NCBI RefSeq assembly: GCF_963678975.1
Contig: NC_089278.1
Coordinates: forward strand, 9,451,479-9,515,478
DNA from: Dysidea avara
Taxonomy: Eukaryota > Porifera > Demospongiae > Dictyoceratida > Dysideidae
Direction: 5' to 3'
DNA length: 64,000 nucleotides
This document shows positions 22,158 through 34,055 of the stretch, one piece after another (within the stretch, counting starts at the first letter, position 1; every line of letters starts with the position of its first letter). The position numbers and the translations under genes were made by a program. Below the pieces are notes generated by a model that had not been told where the DNA came from, ran no database searches, and was given only the letters and a program-made list of their open reading frames with translations.

Positions 22158-24765
22158 ATGAATATAGCAGCAATATTGTTGGTGATAGCACTCACTACTC
22201 TCCAACTGAAACTAGCAGCAAGCATTGGTAAGAGCAATATGACAGCTGTGTCCTTTTTACTGAGTTGCTATATAATATATATATATACATAATAATATTT
22301 TAACAGCCAAGAATACTTGTCATTTGTGTGTGTGTTTATTTACAGTGGACAGAAATGCATTTCAAGCATCAGATGAGGCACAGATGATACTGGCTGATGC
22401 CATTGCAATGAGGGAAAAGGAAGAGGCACAACCTGTCAGGAGCGTATTTCAACTATTTCGAAGATTCTTCAAAAGGGCTTTGCGACAGGGGAGAGCACAG
22501 AGTGATGCCCGAATCATGATGGAATGGATGGTACAAAGAACAGAGAGACTCAGTGGAATAACTAGTGAACAACCTGGAGAAGGATTATCTGCAGATACCA
22601 TTGATATGCTCTTTGATGAGTCTCGATGTGAGGGACCTACTCCCAACTGCAACATACCCACTGTCAATCAGTTTCGCACCATTGATGGAACCTGTAATAA
22701 CCTTAGGCTTCAAACAATTGGAGCTTCATTCACTCCGTTTGGGAGAATAGTACCACCAGTTTACGAAAACGGCATCAGTCAGCTTATAGGGTTTAGACAA
22801 GCTTTTATACTTAACAGACCTTTTGATCCTCCAAAACCTTCTGCTCGATTTATCAGCATAAGAGTGGTCCAGGATCTAGAGATAGAGCAGCAAGAGTCCA
22901 CTCTCATGTTGATGCAATGGGGACAGTATCTTGACCACGACTATGCTTACCTAATTGAGAGCTCCACACTTAATGGTGAAGAAATAGAATGTGACAATAG
23001 CAGACCTGAAGGAGAGTGTGTGCCCATTCCTGTTGAAAAAGATGATCCTCAGTTTGGTGTAGGCACAAAACAAAATGGTGTTTTCTTATCATTCATCAGA
23101 TCTGGTGTTAGCTGCATGCGTCCAGCTAGAGGGAGATTTAGCCCACGTCAACAGCTAAACCAAATTACTCATTGGATTGATGCTTCAAATGTCTATGGTT
23201 CACTACCTGAAGAAGAGAGACGATTAAGGGCATTCCGAGGTGGTCTACTAAGAGAAGGAAGCATACCTGGCACTCTACCTCCAGATCCTAACCCAAGGGA
23301 AGAATGTCCTGGTGAAAGAGAATGTTTCCTTGGTGGTGACATTAGAGCTAATGAACAAGTTGTCCTCACTGTCATGCATACAATATTCCTTCGACTACAC
23401 AACAAAATTGCTCGACGACTTGGAGCTCTGAATCCTACCTGGCTAGATGAGAGAATATATCAAGAAGCAAGAAAGATTGTAGGAGCTATAGCACAAGTCA
23501 TCACATTTGATGAATACCTACCAGAGATATTAGGAAGAGACAATATGCTTAGACTGTTGGGAAGGTATGAAGGATATGATCCAAACTTGGAAGGTGATCT
23601 ACCCAACTCATTTGGAGCTGCAGCTTTTCGTATCGGTCATTCTCAAATCCAACCTTACTTTGACCGCATAGATGAATTTGGAAGGCCAATGTCCCCATTA
23701 CCTTTACTCAATGCTTTTTTCAACCCACAAGCTTTCTTTGATAGTGGTGGCACCGATCCCCTCCTTCGTGGGCTACTCAGTCAACAATCTAGAAAGATAG
23801 ATTCTTTTGTCACAAATATATTGACTAACAGATTGTTTGAAAGAGATGGGATGCCAGGAATGGATCTTGCTTCACTAAACATTCAACGTGGCCGAGATCA
23901 TGGACTACCATCTTATCGAGTGTTTAGAGATTTCTGTGCTGACAAATTTGGACTTAGAGGACAAATTACAAATCGAGGTACACTCGATAGACTGCAAAGA
24001 GTTTATGGCTCAACAGAAGATATTGATCTGTGGGTTGGGGGCTTGGCTGAAGATCCGTTACCTGGTGGAAGAATTGGGGCCACCTTTGCTTGCATATTTG
24101 CCATCACTTTCAAAGGACTGAGAGAAGGAGATCGTTTCTACTATGAGAATCCTGGAGTGTTTACTCCTGAACAGCTCACTGAGATCAGGAAGGCTAGTCT
24201 ATCCAGAGTAATTTGTGACACTGCAGATAACATTCCTGAGATACAACCAAATGCTTTCAGTACTGTCCAGGCACGAAGACCGTGTAGTCTCTTGCCATCT
24301 ATTGATCTTACAAAATGGATTGAGGGATCAGGACCATCCTCACAAAGTTGCTACATTAAAGTACAAACTCGTTCTTCAACTGGTTCTGTCGCTACTGCTA
24401 GTGTATATACCAGACCTTCAGATGATGCCTCACTGTGGACCAGAGAAGACCGAGAGAGATCAACACCAGAGGATTCAACTACCAGAGCAGCCTGTCTCAA
24501 GTTTACTTGCCCACCACAAAATGGTGACATCAAAGTTGGTGTTAGGGTCCGAACTATCTCATCTCGTTGTGAACTAGAACAAGTGGTTGGTGCACTACCA
24601 GCAAATCGTGCCAGGAGTTCTACCACATACTACGGAGTTCTTCAAGGAGGAACATTTGGACCAAAGACAGGAATATACACCAGTGAAACAGAATGTCGAT
24701 CTGGTGGTGGTAGTCTACCAGATGAACCATCCAGAGGAGTGGCATTGGCTTACAGGTGTTTTTAG
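22158..24765 (+). CDS. Secreted animal haem peroxidase, gene 1
   Basis: Two exons (22158-22227, 22346-24765), 829 aa. Animal haem peroxidases use H2O2 to oxidise halides or organic substrates; the exact substrate cannot be told here. Exon 1 is essentially the signal peptide (MNIAAILLVIALTTLQLKLA); exon 2 holds everything else. After a propeptide-like stretch come RTIDGTCNN, WGQYLDHDY with the distal Asp220/His221, GDIRANE with Arg357 and Glu360, and AFRIGHSQIQP with proximal His455. The two haem-ester acids of mammalian relatives (Asp, Glu) are therefore present. The usual REHNR is RLHNK. The domain ends about residue 665, followed by roughly 150 residues with paired Cys that match no domain I know. 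The start is fixed by TATA spacing and the signal peptide. Confidence 0.93.
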
Positions 24766-25169
24766 TGAAATTACCTTATAGTGTTTTACTTTTTTTTGTA
24801 AAGTATATTTCTGTACATGTACGCGTACATGTGTTTGTATTCGTTTATTTATTATTCATTACAACTGAATTTAACAATTACAAATGTCTACAAAATTGCA
24901 TAGATGTAGACAAAAACATTTTTGTGACTTAAAATTCCAGTAGTGGCTCAATATGTGAAATTAAATACGCAATTTATTTGGCGAGAATTCACCAGTAACC
25001 AGTTACATAGGTTACAAAGTTACACAACACTATTAACGAAATATCACTTTTAAATAGGTGGTTAAATTAATGTGAGCTTTAATTATGGTACCACATTGTC
25101 TTCAGTAAGTATTATAATAAATGTTTTAAATGTTTACTATTGTTTTATTACAAGCAGAATTGCATGTAA
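24766..25169. other. Peroxidase 1 3' flank
   Basis: An AATAAA at 25,116-25,121 is a candidate poly(A) signal about 350 nt after the stop. A stretch at about 24,955-25,025 (GCTCAATATGTGAAATTAAA and CCAGTAACCAGTTACATAGG) resembles the reverse complement of 28,870-28,970, beyond the second minisatellite array. Confidence 0.45.
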
Positions 25170-26912
25170 GGATACACAGGGTTACATGAAGATTACAAGT
25201 ATATGTGTACAGGGTAACATGTGAAGGGTGTTACCCAGAGATTCAAGTAGATGTACAAGGTATATAATAGAACAGGATTAGCTGTGGATACACTGAGTTA
25301 CAGATAGATACACAGGGTTACGGGTGGCTACACAGGATTACCTGTGAATACACAGGGTTGCGGGTGGATACACAGGGCTGCGGGTGGATACACAGGGTTA
25401 CTTGTGGATACATAGGGTTACATGTGGATACACAGGGTTACTTGTGGATACACAGGTTTATGGGTGGCTACACAGGTTTCAGGGTAGATACACAGAGTTA
25501 CTTGTGGATACACAGGGTTACTTGTGGATACACAGGTTTATGGGTAGCTACACAGGTTTCAGGGTAGATACACAGGGTTACAGGTGGATACACAGGTTTA
25601 TGGGTGGCTACACAGGTTTCAGGGTAGATACACAGGGTTACATGTGGATACACAGGGTTACTTGTGGATACACAGGTTTATGGGTAGCTACACAGGTTTC
25701 AGGGTAGATACACAGGGTTACAGGTGGATACACAGGTTTATGGGTGGCTACACAGGTTTCAGGGTAGATACACAGGGTTACATGTGGATACACAGGGTTA
25801 CTTGTGGATACACAGGTTTATGGGTGGCTACACAGGTTTCAGGGTAGATACACAGGGTTACAGGTGGATACACAGGGTTATGGGTGGCTACACAGGGTTA
25901 CTTGTGGATACACAGAGTTATGGGTGGTTACACAGGGTTACTTGTGGATACACAAGGTTACATGTGGATACACAGGGTTACTTGTGGATACACAGGTTTA
26001 TGGGTGGATACACAGGATTACAGGTGGATACAGAGGGTTACGTGTGGTTAGGGTTACTTGTGGCTACACAAGGTTACGGATGGATACACAGGGTTATGGG
26101 TAGTTACACAGGGTTACAGGTGAATACACAGGGTTACGTGTGGTTAGGGTTACTTGTGGCTACACAAGGTTACGGATGGATACACAGGGTTATGGGTAGT
26201 TACACAGGGTTACAGGTGGATACACAGGGTTACTTGTGGCTACACAGGGTTACGGTTACAGATGGTTACACAGGTTGACAGGTGGCTACACAGGGTTAAG
26301 GGTAGATATACAGGGTTACAGATGGATACAAAGGGTTACATGTAGATACACAGGGTTACGGATGGTTACACAGGAGGGTTATGGGTGGATACATAGGGTT
26401 CCAGGTGGATGCACAGGGTTACTAGTGGATGCACAGAGTTATGGGTGGAAACACAGGGTTTCAGGTGGTTACACAGGGTTATGGGTGGCTACACAGGAGG
26501 GTTATGGGTGGATACATAGGGTTCCAGGTGGATACATAGGGTTACTAGTGGATGCACAGAGTTATGGGTGGAAACACAGGGTTTCAGGTGGTTACACAGG
26601 GTTACGGGTGGCTACACAGGTTTACAGATGGCTACACAGGGTTATGGTTGGATACATAGGGTTCCAGGTGGATACACAGGGTTACTATTGGATACACAGG
26701 GTTATGGGTGGATACACAGAGTTTTGGGTGGATACACATGATTACGGGTAAATACACAGGGTTACAGGTGGATACACAGGGTTACCGGGGGATACACAGG
26801 ATTACCAGTGGATACACAAGATTACAGGTAGCTACACAGGATTACATATAGATACGCAGGGTTACTTTTTAGATACACACAATTACTTGTGAGTACACAG
26901 ATATATGTGCCA
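25170..26912 (+). repeat. 20-bp minisatellite array, forward orientation
   Basis: About 85 units of a 20-bp motif close to GTGGATACACAGGGTTACTT, in near-perfect 20-bp register. Parts show higher-order structure: variants with TTTCAGGGTAGATACACAG recur with alternating 80- and 60-bp spacing between 25,477 and 25,840. The unit contains no stop codon in the three forward frames, so long repetitive open frames arise by chance; none has a promoter or splice context. Each typical unit contains one GGGTTA hexamer, a permutation of the TTAGGG telomere repeat, probably by coincidence. Confidence 0.95.
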
Positions 26913-27479
26913 TGTTCATCCTTGCCATTTGATACTGAAGAACTTAATATATTTAGAGATTTTCATGGCCGTGCGAAAAGCCATTTTTTGTCAATTATGT
27001 AATTCAGTGTTATTTTTGTACTTATATGTGTGGGTGGTGTAATGTATGCTATTGTCTTGCTTTGTGTTTATCTTGTATATTCTTGTATGCTTAGTTAGTT
27101 GTCATTGTTGTTGTTTTTGTATCACTCCAACAAGAAGGAACAGCATTGTGCCGATTGTTGTGAGTATAAAATAATAAATCAAATCAAATATTTGATAGTT
27201 ATACCATATGTTTAAGCAGGAGCATATGTTTCGCCGCCTTTGGCAGTTCATAAGCTCCTGATTTCAGTAATTGCAGACCTAAAATCTAAATTTCAGCGGT
27301 TCTATGCTAGGATTGTGGTAGTGGGGATGAAATCAAATAATTTTAGTATGTATAGAACTGAGTATGTAGCAGTGAAACAAGTATTTCATGAATTATCTGT
27401 GACAGTAAAACTTCTTCTACAGCTGATTCATGATCAAAAGACATTAGCTATATTTTGTGTTAGAAAGAGTAGTCCTCCC
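26913..27479. other. Spacer between inverted minisatellite arrays
   Basis: 567 bp of single-copy-looking DNA. The part at about 27,000-27,190 ends in TAAAATAATAAATCAAATCA, which resembles the 3' tail of a non-LTR retrotransposon, so a 5'-truncated LINE or SINE remnant is possible. The rest (27,190-27,470) is not recognised. Confidence 0.4.
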
Positions 27480-28735
27480 TGGATCTACCCCTGTGTATCC
27501 ACAAGTAACCCTGTGTACCTGTAACCCTGTGTATCCACCCGTAACCCTGTGTAGCCCCCGGTAACCCCATGTATCCACATGTAATCCTGTGTAGATACCC
27601 GTAACTCTGTGTAACCATCTGTAACCCTGTGTAGCTACCTGTAATCCTGTGTATCCACAAGTAACCCTGGGTAACCACTCATAACCTTGTGTATCCACCC
27701 GTAACCCTTTGTAGCCACCCGTAACCCTGTGTAGCTATATACCTGTAATCTTGTGTATCAACAAGTAACCCTGTGTATTCACCCATAACCCTGTGTATCC
27801 ACATGTAACCCTGTGTAGCCACCCGTAACCCTGTGTAACCACCCGTAACCCTGTGTATCCACAAGTAACCCTGTGTATCCACCCGTAACCCTGTCTATCC
27901 ACAAGAAACCCTGTGTATCCACATGTAACCCTGTGTAGCCACCCGTAACCCTGTGTAACCACCCGTAACCCTGTGTATCCACAAGTAACCCTGTGTATCC
28001 ACCCGTAACCCTGTCTATCCACAAGAAACCCTGTGTATCCACATGTAACCCTGTGTAGCCACCCATAACCCTGTGTATCCACAAGTAACCCTGTGTAACC
28101 ACCCGTAACCCTGTGTATCCACAAGTAACCCTGTGTATCCACCCGTAATCTTGTGTGTCCACAAGTAACCCTGTGTATTCACCCGCAACCCTGTGTATCC
28201 ACATGTAACCCTGAGTAGCCACATGTAATCTTGTCTATCCACAAGAAACCTTGTGTATCCACAAGAAACCTTGTGTATCCACATGTAACCCTGTGTAGCC
28301 ACCCGTAACCCTGTGTAACCACCCGTAACCCTGTGTATCCACAAGTAACCCTGTGTAACCACCCGTAACCCTGTGTATCCACAAGTAACCCAGTGTATCC
28401 ACAAATAACCCTGTGTAGCCACAAGTAACCCTGTGTAGCCACCCATAACCTTGTGTATCCACAAGTAACCCTTTGTAGCCACTTGTAACCCTGTGTATCC
28501 ACCTGTAACCCTGTGTAGCCACAAGTAACCCTGTGTATCCACAAGTAACCCTGTGTAGCCACCCGTAACCCTGTGTATCCACAAGTAACCCTTTGTAGCT
28601 ACTTGTAACCCTGTGTATCCAGAAGTAACCCTGTGTACCCTTCCGTACTTTGTGTAACCAGAACTATCCCTGTGTTTCCACAAGTTATTCTTTGTAATAA
28701 CCTTTCACCCCTTTGTAGCTTTCTGTAACCTTCTT
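27480..28735 (-). repeat. 20-bp minisatellite array, inverted orientation
   Basis: Same family as 25,170-26,912 but reversed (unit GTAACCCTGTGTATCCACAA on the plus strand), about 60 units. A 120-bp higher-order block (six units, including the variant CCCTGTCTATCCACAAGAAA) is repeated at 27,781-27,900 and 27,901-28,020. Units decay beyond 28,640. Together the arrays could form a very long imperfect hairpin with a 0.57-kb loop. Confidence 0.95.
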
Positions 28736-31160
28736 TAATTACCACAATTGTAATGATTCTTAATTATCTATCAATAATTTTGCTGACTTCTATACTTTAA
28801 TGCATAAGCTTGCACCATTCATGTGGTGTAAGGTGTGTATTACGCCATTTCTTTGAGCTAATTGTATGTAGGTCAACTATTGCATCACTGTCCTGTAACC
28901 ACGTAACCATTGTAACCAGTTACATGCCAAATTTTCACACATTTCTAGTTTCACGTATTGAGCCATATCTATAAGATTCTGTCAGGCTAAGATTGATTAA
29001 AACTGTCTTCCATAAATCTTCAGCACATATGATTGCCCTACCTGTTGTGCAATCAGTTCTGTGGTGATACAAATTGTGTAAGATATCTGTTGATGCAATA
29101 TGTTCGCTGGATATAGCTATACCTGAGCCAGGTAGTTCTCAGCTCATTATGTCAAGAATTCCGTCAATTATTATTGACAGTTGTATTACAACTACAGATA
29201 GTGTCAACAACTCCACATACTTACTGAGGACCTCATCAAACTCATATTCATGCATTATGTCCTCCACAAGGTATTCCATCACCGTGAAAAGTTTACCACA
29301 AAGTTTAACAGTCAACTACAGAATGGTTTAGCTATAATATAACCATATACCATGTATATGCAATGTTGAAGTTTTCACAGCTTAATTCTGTTTACACAAA
29401 GTAATTCAAAGTCATAAGTGGAATTCATTCCTCATTTATTTTGAATTCAACCTTATGCTAATAAAACTCCACCACATTTAACCAAGAGTTCATAAAATAG
29501 AGAAAGAGGGCTAGAGGGAGGGCCCTCCCTATATTATGAACTCTTGATGTAGCTTTGGCATTCCCCACAATTTTTTCAACTGTAAGGTCACATTTGCCAT
29601 CATACAGACAAACTTTGATCATTTACTCTATTCCTATCATGGTTGTACTAAAAAGGGGAAGCTATTTGCCAGGGGACTGTATGGTCTAGTTGCAATTATG
29701 TAAGACTATATTGGGTTTTGTACTAAAGCAGCACTTAGTTCTCATTCAGGTTACCAACATGTAGACATCCTCATAGGGGAGAGTGCTATCCATTCCAGCT
29801 TCCAGCTATGCTGATATCATCCTCAATGTCATTCAACATCTTTGCAGTACAGACCAATCAGGGCCATAACAGGTAAATAATAAAGTGTAATATAACACAA
29901 CAAACAAACAATGATTATTAAATGATTTTACTTCTCACTAAGTACCTGTCCATCCTTTGCATGATGCTCCAGCAGTGACTGTCCCAGCACTGTGAAATTT
30001 CATCCACAAATAATTCTCATTAAAATGATATAGAATACCTCCCAGAACTACCATAAAAAGACAAATTGTTCTGTTTTTCATTACAGCAGCTTATCATTTT
30101 CAGTTTCCTGGCTATTTTTCATTATACTGCATGCAGTGTTAAAATAAGTTGTATACATACGATTACTCCACACAAGAGTATATCAGAACTATATACAAGT
30201 TCTTGGATTCTTTATGAATATACAATTAAAGTTCTTTTCAACTAGTCAGGCGATCACATACACCATTGTTTGAACCACACACAACAACTCATTTTAGTTT
30301 GAGAGCTACAGCTGCTTAACAATATGCAGATAAATACAAGTCAGAGATTGAAGGAGCTGAAGAATGCACATAATAGCAATTTATTGCTGTTTGATGGTGC
30401 CAAAAAGATTTAGAACTTCAAACACACAAATTTGGTGTAATTAAGAAGCCAAATGGGGTTACAGTTGTAAGAACATGTATTACTACTCAAAACAGTAGAC
30501 CTGGCGTAGATTGATAGCTTGGCTTGCACATGTACATGCACACACCACCTGTAGACTCAAGTATATTGACCCACAGACTAGGATGATTAGTTTGACAAAG
30601 CAGGCTGACTAAATTTATGGTTGTGTGTGACAACATGCATCATGTGATAGATATAACCACAAACACATTCATTAATTCAAATTTGTTACTATCCTAATTT
30701 AATGTTGTCACATTCAAATACCAGAACTAATATTCTCGTCATGGCATTTTTCATCAGTTGATTAAAAACTAAACCATCTTCAATGGCACTAGCTACATTA
30801 CAAAATTAGTCACTGCACAGCCTAAGATCATCACAACACAAATTACTAAATCGTAAGAAATAATAATACACAGTTTTAGGTTCATGATTCTGACTTCCTG
30901 TGTTCACAGGCTTTAGCTTTCTCACAGGTCCCTAATGCAGATATACCTGAAGTATGTATGAGTCTATTCTCTTGACACAACAGCAAAAGTAATTCTGTAG
31001 ATAATATTAAACTTGAGAAATCCACAATGGATCAGACCTGGAAGCTTATCCACAAAATATCTATACTTTGACTTATAATTATTTGCATGTCCATAGAGTT
31101 GATTACATGGCCAAATATCTCTCTGTACTGCAAAAAATCACAGAAAAATTTTGATGGTTT
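28736..31160. other. Intergenic, no gene recognised
   Basis: AT-rich DNA between the minisatellite and peroxidase 2. The only structure I can support is a small fold-back at 29,484-29,546. The open frames are short and unconvincing. Confidence 0.45.
29484..29546. repeat. Small fold-back with CAAGAGTTCATAA ends
   Basis: Terminal inverted repeats CAAGAGTTCATAA and TTATGAACTCTTG flank about 37 bp that includes the palindrome GGGAGGGCCCTCCC. The arm sequence also occurs at 753-773 and near 44,838. Likely a miniature inverted-repeat element. Confidence 0.6.
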
Positions 31161-31279
31161 ACTACTTATTACGTCACACACCAAATTTGGGTAGCAAATT
31201 CCAGCTCAACATTAGAGCATGCACACATTCAGTGTGTGAAACAGTTGAATGAAGATGTGACTTTAGTGGGTAGCAAGGA

Positions 31280-31476
31280 AGTGTTCTGAGAAAGCAAAAT
31301 AAGGTGAGAAGTCGTGTAAGTACAAGGAAGTGATTACAATAAGGATTGCTGTTTAAGTAGTGGTAGAGTTTCACAGAAATGAAGAGGTCTTACAGTGACA
31401 GAGCCTAGTTGGTATATAAAGCTCACAAATGCACCACATAACCAGCCAAGTTTTGCAATAGTAGCAAAGAAAGAAG
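31280..31476 (+). promoter_or_regulatory. Peroxidase 2 proximal promoter and leader
   Basis: TATATAAA at 31,413-31,420 lies 64 bp before the ATG. AAAATAAGGTGAGAAG, GTAGAGTTTCACAGAA and TATAAAGCTCACAAA correspond to the promoters of genes 1 and 3. A further upstream phrase (CTGGAAGCTT, about 31,040) is shared with gene 3 (about 37,620), so a few hundred bases of promoter were duplicated with the gene. Confidence 0.72.
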
Positions 31477-34055
31477 ATGAAGATAGCGATATTGCTAGCA
31501 ATAGTCCTAGCTGCTTTCCGACTGGAACCAGCAAATAGCATTGGTAAGTGCATTGTGAACATTCATTTCATTAGTTCTCTATAAAACTACACCAGTATAC
31601 TTTTGACAGCTGAGAATACATGCAATTTATGTGTGCTTTATTTACAGTGGACAGGAATGCATTTCAAGCATCAGATGAGGCACAGATGATACTGGCTGAT
31701 GCCATTGCAATGAGACAAAAGGAAGAGGCACAACCTGTCAGGAGCGTATTTCAACTATTTCGAAGATTCTTCAAAAGGGCTTTGCGACAAGGGAGAGCAC
31801 AGAGTGATTCCCGAATCATGATGGAATGGATGGTACAAAGAACAGAGAGACTCAGTGGAATAACTAGTGAACAACCTGGAGAAGGACTATCTGCAGATAC
31901 CATTGATATGCTCTTTGATGAGTCTCGATGTGAGGGACCTACTCCCAACTGCAACATACCCACTGTCAATCAGTTTCGCACCATTGATGGAACCTGTAAT
32001 AACCTTAGGCTTCAAACAATTGGAGCTTCATTCACTCCGTTTGGGAGAATAGTACCACCAGTTTACGAAAATGGCATCAGTCAGCTTATAGGGTTTAGAC
32101 AAGCTTTTATACTTAACAGACCTTTTGATCCTCCAAAACCTTCTGCTCGATTCATCAGCATAAGAGTGGTCCAGGATCTAGAGATAGAGCAGCAAGAGTC
32201 CACTCTCATGTTGATGCAATGGGGACAGTATCTTGACCACGACTATGCTTACCTAATTGAGAGCTCCACACTTAATGGTGAAGAAATAGAATGTGACAAT
32301 AGCAGACCTGAAGGAGAGTGTGTGCCCATTCCTGTTGAAAAAGATGATCCTCAGTTTGGTGTAGGCACAAAACAAAATGGTGTTTTCTTATCATTCATCA
32401 GATCTGGTGTTAGCTGCATGCGTCCAGCTAGAGGGAGATTTAGTCCACGTCAACAGCTAAACCAAATTACTCATTGGATTGATGCTTCAAATGTCTATGG
32501 TTCACTACCTGAAGAAGAGAGACAATTAAGGGCATTCCGAGGTGGTCTACTAAGAGAAGGAAGCATACCTGGCACTCTACCTCCAGATCCTAACCCAAGG
32601 CTAGAATGTCCTGGTGAAAGAGAATGTTTCCTTGGTGGTGACATTAGAGCTAATGAACAAGTTGTCCTCACTGTCATGCATACAATATTCCTTCGACTAC
32701 ACAACAAAATTGCTCGACGACTTGGAGCTCTGAATCCTACCTGGCTAGATGAGAGAATATATCAAGAAGCAAGAAAGATTGTAGGAGCTATAGCACAAGT
32801 CATCACATTTGATGAATACCTACCAGAGATATTAGGAAGAGACAATATGCTTAGACTGTTGGGAAGATATGAAGGATATGATCCAAACTTGGAAGGTGAT
32901 CTACCCAACTCATTTGGAGCTGCAGCTTTTCGTATCGGTCATTCTCAAATCCAACCTTACTTTGACCGCATAGATGAATTCGGAAGGCCAATGTCCCCAT
33001 TACCTTTACTCAATGCTTTTTTCAACCCACAAGCTTTCTTTGATAGTGGTGGCACCGATCCCCTCCTTCGTGGGCTACTCAGTCAACAATCTAGAAAGAT
33101 AGATTCTTTTGTCACAAATATATTGACTAACAGATTGTTTGAAAGAGATGGGATGCCAGGAATGGATCTTGCTTCACTAAACATTCAACGTGGCCGAGAT
33201 CATGGACTACCATCTTATCGAGTGTTTAGAGATTTCTGTGCTGACAAATTTGGACTTAGAGGACAAATTACAAATCGAGGTACACTCGATAGACTGCAAA
33301 GAGTTTATGGCTCAACAGAAGATATTGATCTGTGGGTTGGGGGCTTGGCTGAAGATCCGTTACCTGGTGGAAGAATTGGGGCCACCTTTGCTTGCATATT
33401 TGCCATCACTTTCAAAGGACTGAGAGAAGGAGATCGTTTCTACTATGAGAATCCTGGAGTGTTTACTCCTGAACAGCTTACTGAGATCAGGAAGGCTAGT
33501 CTATCCAGAGTAATTTGTGACACTGCAGATAACATTCCTGAGGTACAACCAAATGCTTTCAGTACTGTCCAGGCACGAAGACCGTGTAGTCTCTTGCCAT
33601 CTATTGATCTTACAAAATGGATTGAGGGATCAGGACCATCCTCACAAAGTTGTTACATTAAAGTACAAACTCGAGGTTATGTCGCTACTGCTAGTGTATT
33701 TACCAGACCTTCAGATGATGCCTCACTGTGGACCAGAGAAGATCGAGAGAGAACAACACCAGATGACTCCCGTACCAGAGCAGCCTGTCTTGAGTTCACT
33801 TGCCCACCACAAAATGGTGACATCAAAATTGGTATCAGGGCTCGTACCATCTCATCTCGTTGTGAACTAGAACAAGTGGTTGGTGCACTACCAGCAAATC
33901 GTGCCAGGAGCTCTACCACATACTACGGAGTTCTTCAAGGAGGAACATTTGGACCAAACACAGGAATATACACCAGTGAAGAAGAATGTCGATCTGGTGG
34001 TGGTAGTCTACCAGATGAACCATCCAGAGGAGTGGCACTGGCATACAGATGTTAA
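31477..34055 (+). CDS. Secreted animal haem peroxidase, gene 2
   Basis: Two exons (31477-31543, 31648-34055), 824 aa. The signal peptide (MKIAILLAIVLAAFRLEPAN) differs clearly from genes 1 and 3, yet exon 2 is almost identical to theirs through the catalytic domain, with the same distal LDHD, Arg/Glu of DIRANE, proximal FRIGHS and the unusual RLHNK. Differences from gene 1 cluster in the C-terminal extension (for example TRGYVATAS in place of a longer serine-rich segment). A diverged exon 1 with a homogenised exon 2 suggests gene conversion. The stop codon TAA (34,053-34,055) overlaps an AATAAA (34,054-34,059). It appears intact and functional. Confidence 0.92.

Noticed and set aside
22449-22667. 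Antisense open frames inside the peroxidase genes
   Set aside because: They recur at the same place in genes 1-3 only because the sense sequence is duplicated; no independent evidence.
25358-26751. Long repetitive open frames (up to 184 codons) in the forward 20-bp array
   Set aside because: The 20-bp unit simply lacks stop codons in all three forward frames; frames overlap each other and no promoter, signal or splice context exists.
27444-28683. Long repetitive open frames (up to 222 codons) in the inverted array
   Set aside because: Same artefact as the forward array; the translation is the same repeat peptide on the other strand.
25170-28735. CRISPR-like array
   Set aside because: Repeat units are contiguous with no unique spacers, in a eukaryotic context.
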